Positions 25,046 to 32,404 of a stretch of DNA of 64,000 nt are shown here, in pieces. The position numbers and the translations under genes were made by a program. Origin of the DNA: Aureimonas sp. AU4 (lineage in GTDB: Bacteria > Pseudomonadota > Alphaproteobacteria > Rhizobiales > Rhizobiaceae); NCBI RefSeq assembly GCF_001463765.1, contig NZ_BBWK01000022.1, forward strand, positions 1 through 64,000, given 5' to 3'. The notes beneath the pieces are model-generated. The model was not told where the DNA came from and searched no databases. It worked only from the letters and a program-made list of their open reading frames with translations. How positions within the stretch are numbered: position 1 is the first letter of the stretch; each line of letters starts with the position of its first letter.

Positions 25046-25888
25046 ATGACCGAGGCCGGATCGCGCATCGGGCGCGCAGCAACGGGGCGCGAGCCGCCGA
25101 CCATCGTCCATCGGCACCGCTTGCCGACCCGCCTCTGGCACGGGATCAACGTCGTGACGCTCCTCGTCATGCTGATGAGCGGGCTCACCATCTTCAACGC
25201 CCATCCTCGCCTCTACTGGGGCGCCTATGGCGCGAACCAGGACCACGCCTGGCTCCAGATCGGGGCGACGGAGGCGGGCGGCTACCTTCGCGTCGGCAGC
25301 CTTTCCGTCGAGACCACCGGAGTTCTCGGACGCTGGACGAACGCCGCGGGCGCCGAGGTGACCCGTGCCTTTCCCTACTGGGCGACGATCCCGTCCGGCT
25401 ACAACCTCGCGGTCGCGCGGCATTGGCACCTCTTCTTCGCCTGGATCTTCGCGGGCGGCCTGGCCCTCTATGGGCTCTGGAGCGTTGCGAGCCGCCACCT
25501 GACGCGCGACCTCCTGCCGACGCGGGCGGAGCTCGCCCCGGCGCATGTCCTCCACGACATCGGCCAGCACGCACGCCTTCGCTTTCCCAAGGGCGAGGCC
25601 GCCCGGCGCTACAACGTCCTCCAGAAGCTCAGCTATTGCGGCGTCCTTCTGGTTCTGCTGCCGGCGATCGTCCTGACGGGCCTTACCATGTCCCCGGCGA
25701 TGAACGCCGCCTGGCCTTGGCTCCTCGATCTCTTCGGCGGACGACAGTCCGCGCGTTCGATCCACTTCATCGCGGCGACGCTGGTCGTCCTCTTCATCCT
25801 CGTCCACGTCGCGATGGTCGTGCTGGCCGGCCCGGTCAACGAGCTGCGCTCGATGATCACCGGCCGCTACCGGCTCCCGAAGGAATAG
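25046..25888 (+). CDS. Cytochrome b561-type membrane electron carrier (YedZ-like role)
   Basis: The start at 25046 follows AGGAGG and gives 280 residues. HRLPTRLWHGINVVTLLVML and ARHWHLFFAWIFAGGLALYG carry heme-ligand His in membrane segments; another His pair lies in RSIHFIAATLVVLFILVHVA. A periplasmic loop separates the first two helices. It is five bases from the molybdoenzyme gene and would feed it electrons from the quinone pool. It is a cytochrome b/b6-domain protein, not a classical MsrQ. Confidence 0.88.
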   Translation: MTEAGSRIGRAATGREPPTIVHRHRLPTRLWHGINVVTLLVMLMSGLTIFNAHPRLYWGAYGANQDHAWLQIGATEAGGYLRVGSLSVETTGVLGRWTNAAGAEVTRAFPYWATIPSGYNLAVARHWHLFFAWIFAGGLALYGLWSVASRHLTRDLLPTRAELAPAHVLHDIGQHARLRFPKGEAARRYNVLQKLSYCGVLLVLLPAIVLTGLTMSPAMNAAWPWLLDLFGGRQSARSIHFIAATLVVLFILVHVAMVVLAGPVNELRSMITGRYRLPKE

Positions 25889-25892
25889 CCCG

Positions 25893-26660
25893 ATGGTTCC
25901 CAGCCCCACGCGCCGCCGCTTCCTGACCGGAGCCCTCATCGGCGGAGCCCCGCTCGCGCTCACCGGCTGCGACGTCTTCGGCCTCGCGCAGTCCGAGGGC
26001 GTTTCCGACGCGCTCGGCTCCGCCGACGGCCTTGCGCGGCGCGTCCAGCGGCTGCTCGGCGGCGATGCCCTCGCCCCGGAGTTCGAGGCGGCCGAGATGT
26101 CCCCGGTCTTCCGCACGAACGGCAACACCATGCCGTCGAGCGCAGCCTACCGGACGCTTGCGGACGGCGGCTTCGCCGGCTGGTCGCTCGCCATCGACGG
26201 GCTCGTCGAGCGGCCCGTGCGCTTCAGCCTTGCCGAGATCATGGCGATGCCCTCGCGCACCCAGATCACCCGGCATGACTGCGTCGAGGGCTGGAGCGCC
26301 ATCGGCCAATGGACGGGCGTGCCGCTCGGGCGCCTTCTCGACGAGGCCGGGCTGCGGCCGGCCGCGCGCTACGTCGTGTTCCACTGCGCGGACGATTTCG
26401 ACGGCTCCCCCTACTACGAGAGCATCGACCTTTTCGAGGCGCGCCATCCGCAGACGATCCTCGCCTATGCGATGAACGGGGCGCCGCTCGCCATCGGCCA
26501 CGGAGCGCCCCTTCGCCTGCGCGTCGAGCGGCAGCTCGGATACAAGCAGGCCAAGTACGTCATGCGGCTCGAGGTCATCGCCGGTCTAGGCGGCATCGGT
26601 GCGGGCAAGGGCGGATACTGGGAGGATGCGATCGGCTACGACTGGTATGCCGGGATCTGA
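25893..26660 (+). CDS. Molybdopterin-dependent oxidoreductase (YedY/MsrP-like, Tat-exported)
   Basis: The 255-residue protein starts with a twin-arginine signal (TRRRFLTGALIGGAPLALTGC, possible lipobox Cys26). It has the sulfite-oxidase-fold core SLAIDGLVERPVRFSLAEIM and RHDCVEGWSAIGQWTGVPL, in which Cys130 should ligate molybdenum. Family members reduce methionine sulfoxide in periplasmic proteins. Here the Met-rich peptide and cytochrome partners are adjacent. The gene pair with the cytochrome is followed by the ECF sigma gene's own promoter. Confidence 0.88.
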   Translation: MVPSPTRRRFLTGALIGGAPLALTGCDVFGLAQSEGVSDALGSADGLARRVQRLLGGDALAPEFEAAEMSPVFRTNGNTMPSSAAYRTLADGGFAGWSLAIDGLVERPVRFSLAEIMAMPSRTQITRHDCVEGWSAIGQWTGVPLGRLLDEAGLRPAARYVVFHCADDFDGSPYYESIDLFEARHPQTILAYAMNGAPLAIGHGAPLRLRVERQLGYKQAKYVMRLEVIAGLGGIGAGKGGYWEDAIGYDWYAGI

Positions 26661-26698
26661 TCTTCGGCGAGCGCTCGAGGAAAAAGTCGAGCTAGGCT

Positions 26699-26724
26699 GT
26701 AACAGGGCGCCGCCTCGATCCGTA
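26699..26724 (+). promoter_or_regulatory. ECF-type promoter upstream of the sigma factor gene
   Basis: GTAAC (26699-26703) and CGTA (26721-26724), 17 bases apart, match the element at 23699-23724. A start site would fall about 26730, before either candidate start codon of the sigma gene. It implies autoregulation by the encoded ECF sigma factor. Confidence 0.7.
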
Positions 26725-26822
26725 CCTTGCGCGATGGACGGTAACCGGGACCTCTCATGACGACGCGGCGATCCGTTCTTCGAACGGGATCGACTGGAAG
26801 AACGGGACGTCAACCCTTGACC

Positions 26823-27374
26823 ATGCGCTCTCGCGAGGAGGACTGGTCGGCCTGGATGTCGGCGGCGTTGGACGGCGACGAGCCGTCCTACCGCCGTTTC
26901 CTCGAAGCCGTGACGCCGCATCTCAGGATGCTCGCCGCGCGCCGTCTGTCCGCGTTCGGCGCGGACAACCAGGATCTCGAGGATGTCGTCCAGGAAGCGC
27001 TTCTCGCCATCCACCTCAAGCGGGGAACATGGGATCCCCAGCGTCCGATCGGGCCCTGGATCTCCGCCATCGCGCGCAACAAGCTCATTGACGCCCTGCG
27101 GCGGCGCGGACATAGGGTCCACGTTCCGATCGACGACGTGGTCGACCTCGTGCCCGACGAACGCCAGCCGACATCGGACGACGAGCATGACGTCGGCCGG
27201 ATGCTGGGCAGACTGAAACCCGTCCAGCGCGACATCGTCCAGGCTGTCTCTCTCGACGGGTCCAGCGTCCGCGATACGGCCGCGCGTCTATCGATGACGG
27301 AAGGCGCGGTGCGCGTCGCGCTGCACCGGGCGCTGAAGAGCCTCGCGATGCTGTATCGCGGAGGAACCACATGA
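26823..27374 (+). CDS. ECF RNA polymerase sigma factor (SigF/NrsF-paired group)
   Basis: From MRSREEDWSAWMSAALDGDE the protein has 183 residues; an in-frame ATG at 26757 would add 22. Region 2: FLEAVTPHLRMLAARRL, NQDLEDVVQEALLAIHLKR and PIGPWISAIARNKLIDALRR. Region 4: LKPVQRDIVQAVSLDGSSVR and LSMTEGAVRVALHRALKSL. It overlaps the NrsF gene by four bases, so sigma and anti-sigma are coupled. Likely targets are its own promoter and the identical element before the DUF1223 gene. Confidence 0.93.
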   Translation: MRSREEDWSAWMSAALDGDEPSYRRFLEAVTPHLRMLAARRLSAFGADNQDLEDVVQEALLAIHLKRGTWDPQRPIGPWISAIARNKLIDALRRRGHRVHVPIDDVVDLVPDERQPTSDDEHDVGRMLGRLKPVQRDIVQAVSLDGSSVRDTAARLSMTEGAVRVALHRALKSLAMLYRGGTT

Positions 27375-28036
27375 CCCCGGACAACGATCCCGTTCAAAAG
27401 CCATCCATCGGAACGGACCGTCTCATCCGGGTGCTGTCGAAGGACGCGAAGGTTCGGGTTCGCTTTGGCCGGGTCATCGTTCAGGCCGCGGCCGCCGGCC
27501 TTCTCGCGGCTGCGGTCTCCTACCTTGTCATGCTGCACCCCCGGCCCGACCTTGAGGCCGTGCTGCGCACAGCCCGCGTCCTCTTCAAGTTCATCGTCAC
27601 GGTTCCGTTGGCCGGAGCCATGATCGGCCTGCTCGATCGCATCGGTCGTCCGGCGGCACCGCTCGGGGTTTGGCCATGGCTTCTGGGCGGCGTCGCTGCC
27701 GTGCTGGCGACGGGCGTCGGCGTCGAGTTGGCGATGTCGCCGCCGGCGGAATGGGCCGCCCGTCTCGTCGGGACGAATGCGGGCTACTGCCTTTTCTTCA
27801 TCCCCGTGATCGCGATCGGTCCTCTTGCCTGCTTCATCGCGGCGCTTCGCCAGGGAATGCCCTCGCGTCCGGGGCTTGCGGGCGTTGCGGCCGGCGTCGC
27901 CTCCGGAGCCATGGCGGCAGCCTTCTATGCCACCCACTGCCCCGACGACAGTCCGCTGTTCGTCGCCACGTGGTACACGCTCGGCCTGGGGATCACGGCC
28001 GCCTTCGGGTATCTCGCGGGACGTCGGTTCTTGTGA
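27371..28036 (+). CDS. nrsF: NrsF-family (DUF1109) membrane anti-sigma factor
   Basis: The 221-residue protein has a short cytoplasmic N-terminus with TDRLIRVLSKDAKV, the sigma-contact region of the family, then about six membrane segments. Late in the chain is FYATHCPDDSPLFVATWYTL, the conserved HC-PDDSP motif of NrsF whose Cys senses oxidants. Known NrsF proteins release SigF on hypochlorite or heavy-metal stress. Coupled to the sigma gene by a four-base overlap. Confidence 0.92.
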   Translation: MTPDNDPVQKPSIGTDRLIRVLSKDAKVRVRFGRVIVQAAAAGLLAAAVSYLVMLHPRPDLEAVLRTARVLFKFIVTVPLAGAMIGLLDRIGRPAAPLGVWPWLLGGVAAVLATGVGVELAMSPPAEWAARLVGTNAGYCLFFIPVIAIGPLACFIAALRQGMPSRPGLAGVAAGVASGAMAAAFYATHCPDDSPLFVATWYTLGLGITAAFGYLAGRRFL

Positions 28037-28178
28037 TCCTCAGCGCGTCGTCGGATGCGTAGCGACGAAGCCACCGGTCGACATGGGTTTGTTTCCGTCG
28101 TCGAACGGAACCCGATCTCGAGCCTGTCGGGTTCGCGGCAGCGACGATTCGATATCGGTAGAACGATCCGACCGGGAT

Positions 28179-29216
28179 ATGGCGATGCAGCGACATCACC
28201 TATGGCTCCTTCCCGTCGCTCCCGCGATCGGGGCGCTGGCGGGGCTCTTCTATTGGTCCGCCTTCGAGCAGGCCGGGACGCTCATCGGATCCATCGTGCG
28301 TGGTGCCTGCGTCGGGTCCCTGATCCTCTTCTACGAGCGCGAGCTGCTGCTGCCGGCCTGGCGGAACCGCATCCGCCGCTGGGCCACCCCGCTCTTTGCG
28401 CTCGCCACGCTGGTCACCTACGCCTCGATGATCGTCGTCGCCAACATCATCGCAGGAATGGCTCTGGACCATGGACTGGGCGTCATGGAGAGCGCTCGCG
28501 CGGCGATGGTCATGACGCAGTCCGGGTTCGCCTACTCGATCGCAGCATCCTTGGTGATCATTCTCGTCTTCCGGATCCGGGATCTGATCGGACCGCACGT
28601 TTTCGCCAACCTTCTGCTCGGGCTCTACCATCGTCCGATCCAGGAAGAGCGCGTCTTCCTGTTTCTCGACATCGTCGGGTCCACGAGCTTTGCGGAAAGA
28701 AACGGCGATCTGGCGACCCAGGTCTGGCTCGGCCGTATCTTCAACGCGCTCGCCGCACCGGTCCGGCGATCGGGAGGCTCGATCGACGACTACGTCGGCG
28801 ACCTGGCTTTGATCACATGGACGATCCGTCGCGGCACCCGCGATGCCGCCTGCCTTCGCTGCGTCTTCGACTTCGCATCCGTGCTGGCGCAGGATGCTCC
28901 ACTCTGGGTGGCGGATTACGGGGAGTTGCCGCGCTTTCGCGCCGCTCTTCACTGCGGACCGGTGGTCACGGCCGAGATCGGACTCGAGCGGCACAAGATC
29001 ACCTATTTCGGGGACGTGGTGAACACGACGGCCCGGCTCGAAGCCTTGTCCAAGACCCTGGATGTTCCGGTGATCGCGTCCACGGACTTGACCCGGCGTA
29101 TCGATCGCCTTCCCGCCGACCTCGAAGTCCACGACCTCGGAACCCACAGCATACGCGGCCGCAACGGCGCCCTCTCGGTGGTTGCCGTTTCGAAGAGCGG
29201 CATGGCCTGCCCCTGA
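28179..29216 (+). CDS. Membrane class III nucleotide cyclase domain protein
   Basis: The start at 28179 gives 345 residues. Four hydrophobic segments (about 7-140) precede a class III catalytic domain. VFLFLDIVGSTSFAERNGDL carries the first metal Asp164. GGSIDDYVGDLALITW has the second, Asp208, but the Lys normally in the DKYVGD motif is Asp204. KITYFGDVVNTTARLE keeps the purine-site Asp and transition-state Asn. Cyclic-nucleotide synthesis is plausible with changed efficiency or specificity. It follows nrsF by 142 bases; co-regulation is not shown. Confidence 0.88.
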   Translation: MAMQRHHLWLLPVAPAIGALAGLFYWSAFEQAGTLIGSIVRGACVGSLILFYERELLLPAWRNRIRRWATPLFALATLVTYASMIVVANIIAGMALDHGLGVMESARAAMVMTQSGFAYSIAASLVIILVFRIRDLIGPHVFANLLLGLYHRPIQEERVFLFLDIVGSTSFAERNGDLATQVWLGRIFNALAAPVRRSGGSIDDYVGDLALITWTIRRGTRDAACLRCVFDFASVLAQDAPLWVADYGELPRFRAALHCGPVVTAEIGLERHKITYFGDVVNTTARLEALSKTLDVPVIASTDLTRRIDRLPADLEVHDLGTHSIRGRNGALSVVAVSKSGMACP

Positions 29217-29295
29217 GAAGTGGGTCCTAACCGGAGTAGGCTTTGGAGCCTTTGGGTGGTATCGGGAATGCCGGGGGAACTGTTGATGTCGTTCG

Positions 29296-29793
29296 ATGGG
29301 GCACGCGACTCGTCGAACCGACGGCGGTGTTGCCACGACCAACCCCGTGCGGACGTTCGGAATGTCGGAGCGGCTGATGTGCCGGGTCCTGGGGCAGCAT
29401 CGACCCACACGATGCAAGGCTCTCAAAGGGCAAGCCGACGATGCGGCGCTGAGGGTCGACACCTGCGAGCCGGCGACGCAGCATGGACGCCCCGGCTACC
29501 GCCGCCTCACGGGCTTGCTTCGCGACACCTGATGGTTCGCCAACGTGACGTGCGTCGAGCGCATTTGGCAGCAGGAGGGTCTGAAGATGCAACCCAGGCA
29601 GCCCAAGCGCGGGCAGCTTCGGCGGCATGAAGGGTCCCGCATTCGACTCTGCCCTGAGCGAGCGAACCACGTCTGGTCCGACGCCTTCGCAGCCGCTCCC
29701 CGGCTCGTCCGTCAGCCAGAACACGTCAGCGATCTGCCTCGTCACCGAGGCTGGAACCCGATCACGGGCCCATGTCAGCGGTCTGCCCCTTAG
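29296..29793 (+). pseudogene. IS3-family transposase OrfB remnant with internal stop
   Basis: The plus frame reads FGMSERLMCRVLGQHRPTR, GRPGYRRLTGLLRDT, a TGA stop at 29530-29532, then, in the same frame, NVTCVERIWQQEGLKMQPRQ and CPERANHVWSDAF. This is the IS3-group OrfB N-terminal half, as in the element at 56.2-57.3 kb. After the HVWS segment the homology fades; the catalytic DNGPEF and ENG regions are gone. It is an old decayed copy bordering the large catabolic locus. Confidence 0.75.
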
Positions 29794-29852
29794 CGGTCCG
29801 CCTACCGTGAGACTCGCTCGGTTGCAGCTCCAGCGACGTTGGCCTGCACTTG

Positions 29853-30089
29853 CTATGCGACTTCGCACGCGAATTCTAATTCCACGAATTCCCGATCCCG
29901 AAACTCGGACCGGAAGGCGAGCGCCGTCAGGTTAGCCTTGATACGACGCAGGAGCATCCTCGTTGTCATGACCGGGAGCAGGCCACCTTCTGTCTTGGGA
30001 GAAACGTACTCGTTGATGCGAGCCTTGCGATGCGAAGCCAGGTGTTCGCCCGCTCGTTGCGATAACGGAATCCAACGCTCGACCCGCAT
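29853..30089 (-). CDS. Hypothetical short protein coupled to the glycoside hydrolase gene
   Basis: A 78-residue frame begins at the ATG overlapping the stop of the upstream GHL6 gene (TGATG arrangement). It encodes a basic, helical stretch (HLASHRKARINEYVSPKTEG, MTTRMLLRRIKANLTALAFR). Codon use is less G/C-rich than in its neighbours. No family is recognised. It may be a remnant of transferred DNA next to the IS3 scar rather than a working gene. Confidence 0.3.
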   Translation of the reverse strand: MRVERWIPLSQRAGEHLASHRKARINEYVSPKTEGGLLPVMTTRMLLRRIKANLTALAFRSEFRDREFVELEFACEVA

Positions 30090-32275
30090 CAATCTATGAC
30101 GACGACTTCATGATCGTGGATAGTCGGAACCTCCAGAAGAAACCGGCCGTCCTGATTTCGCATCTCGATGCGTAGCCCGGCAACGAGCAGATGGGCCGCA
30201 TCTGTCCTAGCAGCTGGCAAGCCGTGCAGCGCGACCGTGATGGGGCCGATCGCGACGAGCTCGCTCTGACGACCCGGCACTTTTTCCGTGACGAGCCGGT
30301 TGTTGAGATGCAGGATCCATCGGTCGTCCTGCCGGAAAAGCGAAGGGATGATGAAGCCTTGCGCGCCCTCCAGTTCCACGCTCGCTTCTCCTCGAAGACA
30401 CCAACGTACGGCATTGGCCAGCAGTCGGGCATGGTCGGGTGCGCCATCGCGGGCAAGACATCGATCGATGTCGGCGAAGAACCAGACGAGGCGGGACGCT
30501 CCCGCCTCGCGCGCGGTGACCGCAGGAAGGTCGGTCCGCGGCTGGCGCATCCAGGACGTCTCCGGTGGAAAGATCGGGAAGTCTGGAACGAAGGTCGCCA
30601 GCACCTGCGCGCCCTCCCGGACCTCGACCCCGCAGAGGAGACCGCCGAAAGGCAACGTGTCGGTGAGTTCGAAGCCGTCGAGGACCGGATGTCGGTGTCC
30701 TGCCAGCGTGGGGGCGGTCGCGTCGTGCGGCCCGTCGACCCCAGCGCGCAATTCGGGCATGAGGCGCAGGTAGGTATGGCGCTCGCTGTCCTCGATGCTC
30801 TGGCTGATCGGTCCCGTTCCGCCGCGGCTTGCTGTTCCGTGCCGGCGTATGCCGAAAAGGGAGCCGAGGGCGAAGTCGTCGCGCGGGGCGCCGTCGCCCG
30901 TCCGCAGGCTCGTCTCGCCGGTTGCGATCACCGACCCGCCACCCGCCGCGAAGCGCTCGACCGCCACCACCTGCTCATCCGACAGGACACCGATGTTGGG
31001 TAGAATAAGGACGCGGAACCGCCCCTGCGCCGCCCCGATGTCCTCGGCATGGACGGGCATCCAGGCGAGCCCGGCCCGATTGAGCGCCTCCGTCGCACCG
31101 CGATAGGGATCGAGTGTCCGCTCCTCGGCCTCGTTCCCCCCGTGGAGATCGTGGTTCTCCTGCGACCAGACCACGCCGACATCGGCGACCGGCTGCCGAT
31201 CGACCAGATAGCGCTCGTTCTCGGCATGCCAGCGGAAGATCGACTCGGCGGTTTGGTACTGACGACGATCCTCGTGCAACGCGCCGATGTGGTGCCACCA
31301 GGGCTGGATGCCGCCGGCGAACCCTGCCGACGACCAGAGACGCACCTCGGCCTCGGGCATGGAGGACAGGCGGAAAGCCGGCTGGCCGAGCTGGTACTGC
31401 GGCGTCGATTCGGGGATCAGGATGTCCCAGCCCGCGAGCTCGTGCAGCCGCCGTCCCGCTTCGGTGTTCTGGTCGAAACCGTCCACGGCGCTGCGCCGCT
31501 GGTGGTCGAGCATCACGATGTGCGAGCGCTGGAGAATGGCGCGCAGGTCGATGAAGCGGGCGCCGTTGTTGAGGACGTCGCCACTGATCATGCCGTTCCA
31601 AAGGCAGTGCTCGCCGCCGGCTTCGGTCGTGACGCGGTTGTTGTGCTCCCACAGGCGCGTGCGGCAGCGGTAGTTCCATGCGATCCAGGCGCGATAGGTC
31701 TCACTCACCGGGTCGTGCCGCTCGGGCAACGCGTGGCCGGTCTCATTGCTGAAGCCGTCGCGGCAGTTCGCGCAGTGGCAGATGTGCCGGCGCGGGAGGC
31801 CGGCCCAGCTGTTGTCGGCAAAGCCGTCGGGCGACGAGCGCTCGACGATCTCGCGCATCACGGCCGGCAGGTGGTCGCGGTAGTAGCCCGAATTGATGCA
31901 GGTGACGTACTTGTCGCCCTGCCGGTAGGGCTCACCCGCTGCATCGCGGCAGATCCAGTCGGGATGAGCCTCGAAGAGATCGGCGGCCACGCGGTTCGAG
32001 TCCATGCGCGCGATCACGGCAAGGCCCTCCTCGCGGGCGGCCCGCACGATCTCGCCGTAGAGGTCGCGGGTCCCCAGGCGCTCGGCATGGTGGTGGTGGG
32101 GAACGGCGGACGGGTAGTAGGCGACGATCCCGCCCGCGTTCACGATGACGCCCTGGACACGCGTCCGGCGCCAGTGGTCCCGCCACCATTCGGCATCGTA
32201 GCGCTCTGGGTCGATCTCCACAAGGTTGGTCTGGCCCCAGCGAAGGGTCCGTCGATACCAGGGTCGGCTGTCCAT
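30089..32275 (-). CDS. Glycoside hydrolase-like protein (GHL6-type barrel with beta-galactosidase-trimerisation-like domain)
   Basis: This 728-residue protein opens with RVQGVIVNAGGIVAYYPSAV and LGTRDLYGEIVRAAREEGLA, matching the hypothetical glycosyl hydrolase 6 TIM barrel. Cys-rich HICHCANCRDGF follows in the barrel. The middle (RFRVLILPNIGVLSDEQVVA, then VERFAAGGGSVIATGETSLR) resembles the beta-galactosidase trimerisation (glutamine-amidotransferase-like) domain. No signal peptide is seen, so it acts on imported glycosides. It is the last large gene of the leftward importer set. Substrate and catalytic acids are not assigned. Confidence 0.75.
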   Translation of the reverse strand: MDSRPWYRRTLRWGQTNLVEIDPERYDAEWWRDHWRRTRVQGVIVNAGGIVAYYPSAVPHHHHAERLGTRDLYGEIVRAAREEGLAVIARMDSNRVAADLFEAHPDWICRDAAGEPYRQGDKYVTCINSGYYRDHLPAVMREIVERSSPDGFADNSWAGLPRRHICHCANCRDGFSNETGHALPERHDPVSETYRAWIAWNYRCRTRLWEHNNRVTTEAGGEHCLWNGMISGDVLNNGARFIDLRAILQRSHIVMLDHQRRSAVDGFDQNTEAGRRLHELAGWDILIPESTPQYQLGQPAFRLSSMPEAEVRLWSSAGFAGGIQPWWHHIGALHEDRRQYQTAESIFRWHAENERYLVDRQPVADVGVVWSQENHDLHGGNEAEERTLDPYRGATEALNRAGLAWMPVHAEDIGAAQGRFRVLILPNIGVLSDEQVVAVERFAAGGGSVIATGETSLRTGDGAPRDDFALGSLFGIRRHGTASRGGTGPISQSIEDSERHTYLRLMPELRAGVDGPHDATAPTLAGHRHPVLDGFELTDTLPFGGLLCGVEVREGAQVLATFVPDFPIFPPETSWMRQPRTDLPAVTAREAGASRLVWFFADIDRCLARDGAPDHARLLANAVRWCLRGEASVELEGAQGFIIPSLFRQDDRWILHLNNRLVTEKVPGRQSELVAIGPITVALHGLPAARTDAAHLLVAGLRIEMRNQDGRFLLEVPTIHDHEVVVID

Positions 32276-32404
32276 GGGTGGGGTGTCCTTCCTCGCTGCG
32301 GCGATCGCAGGCCGCCCCGTTTCAGGCGGGCCTCGTCGTTCGCGGATCGCATCCGGTCCGCGGTATGGGTCGGTTCGGAGCGCCGAAGGGCCGGCGCCGG
32401 GGCG

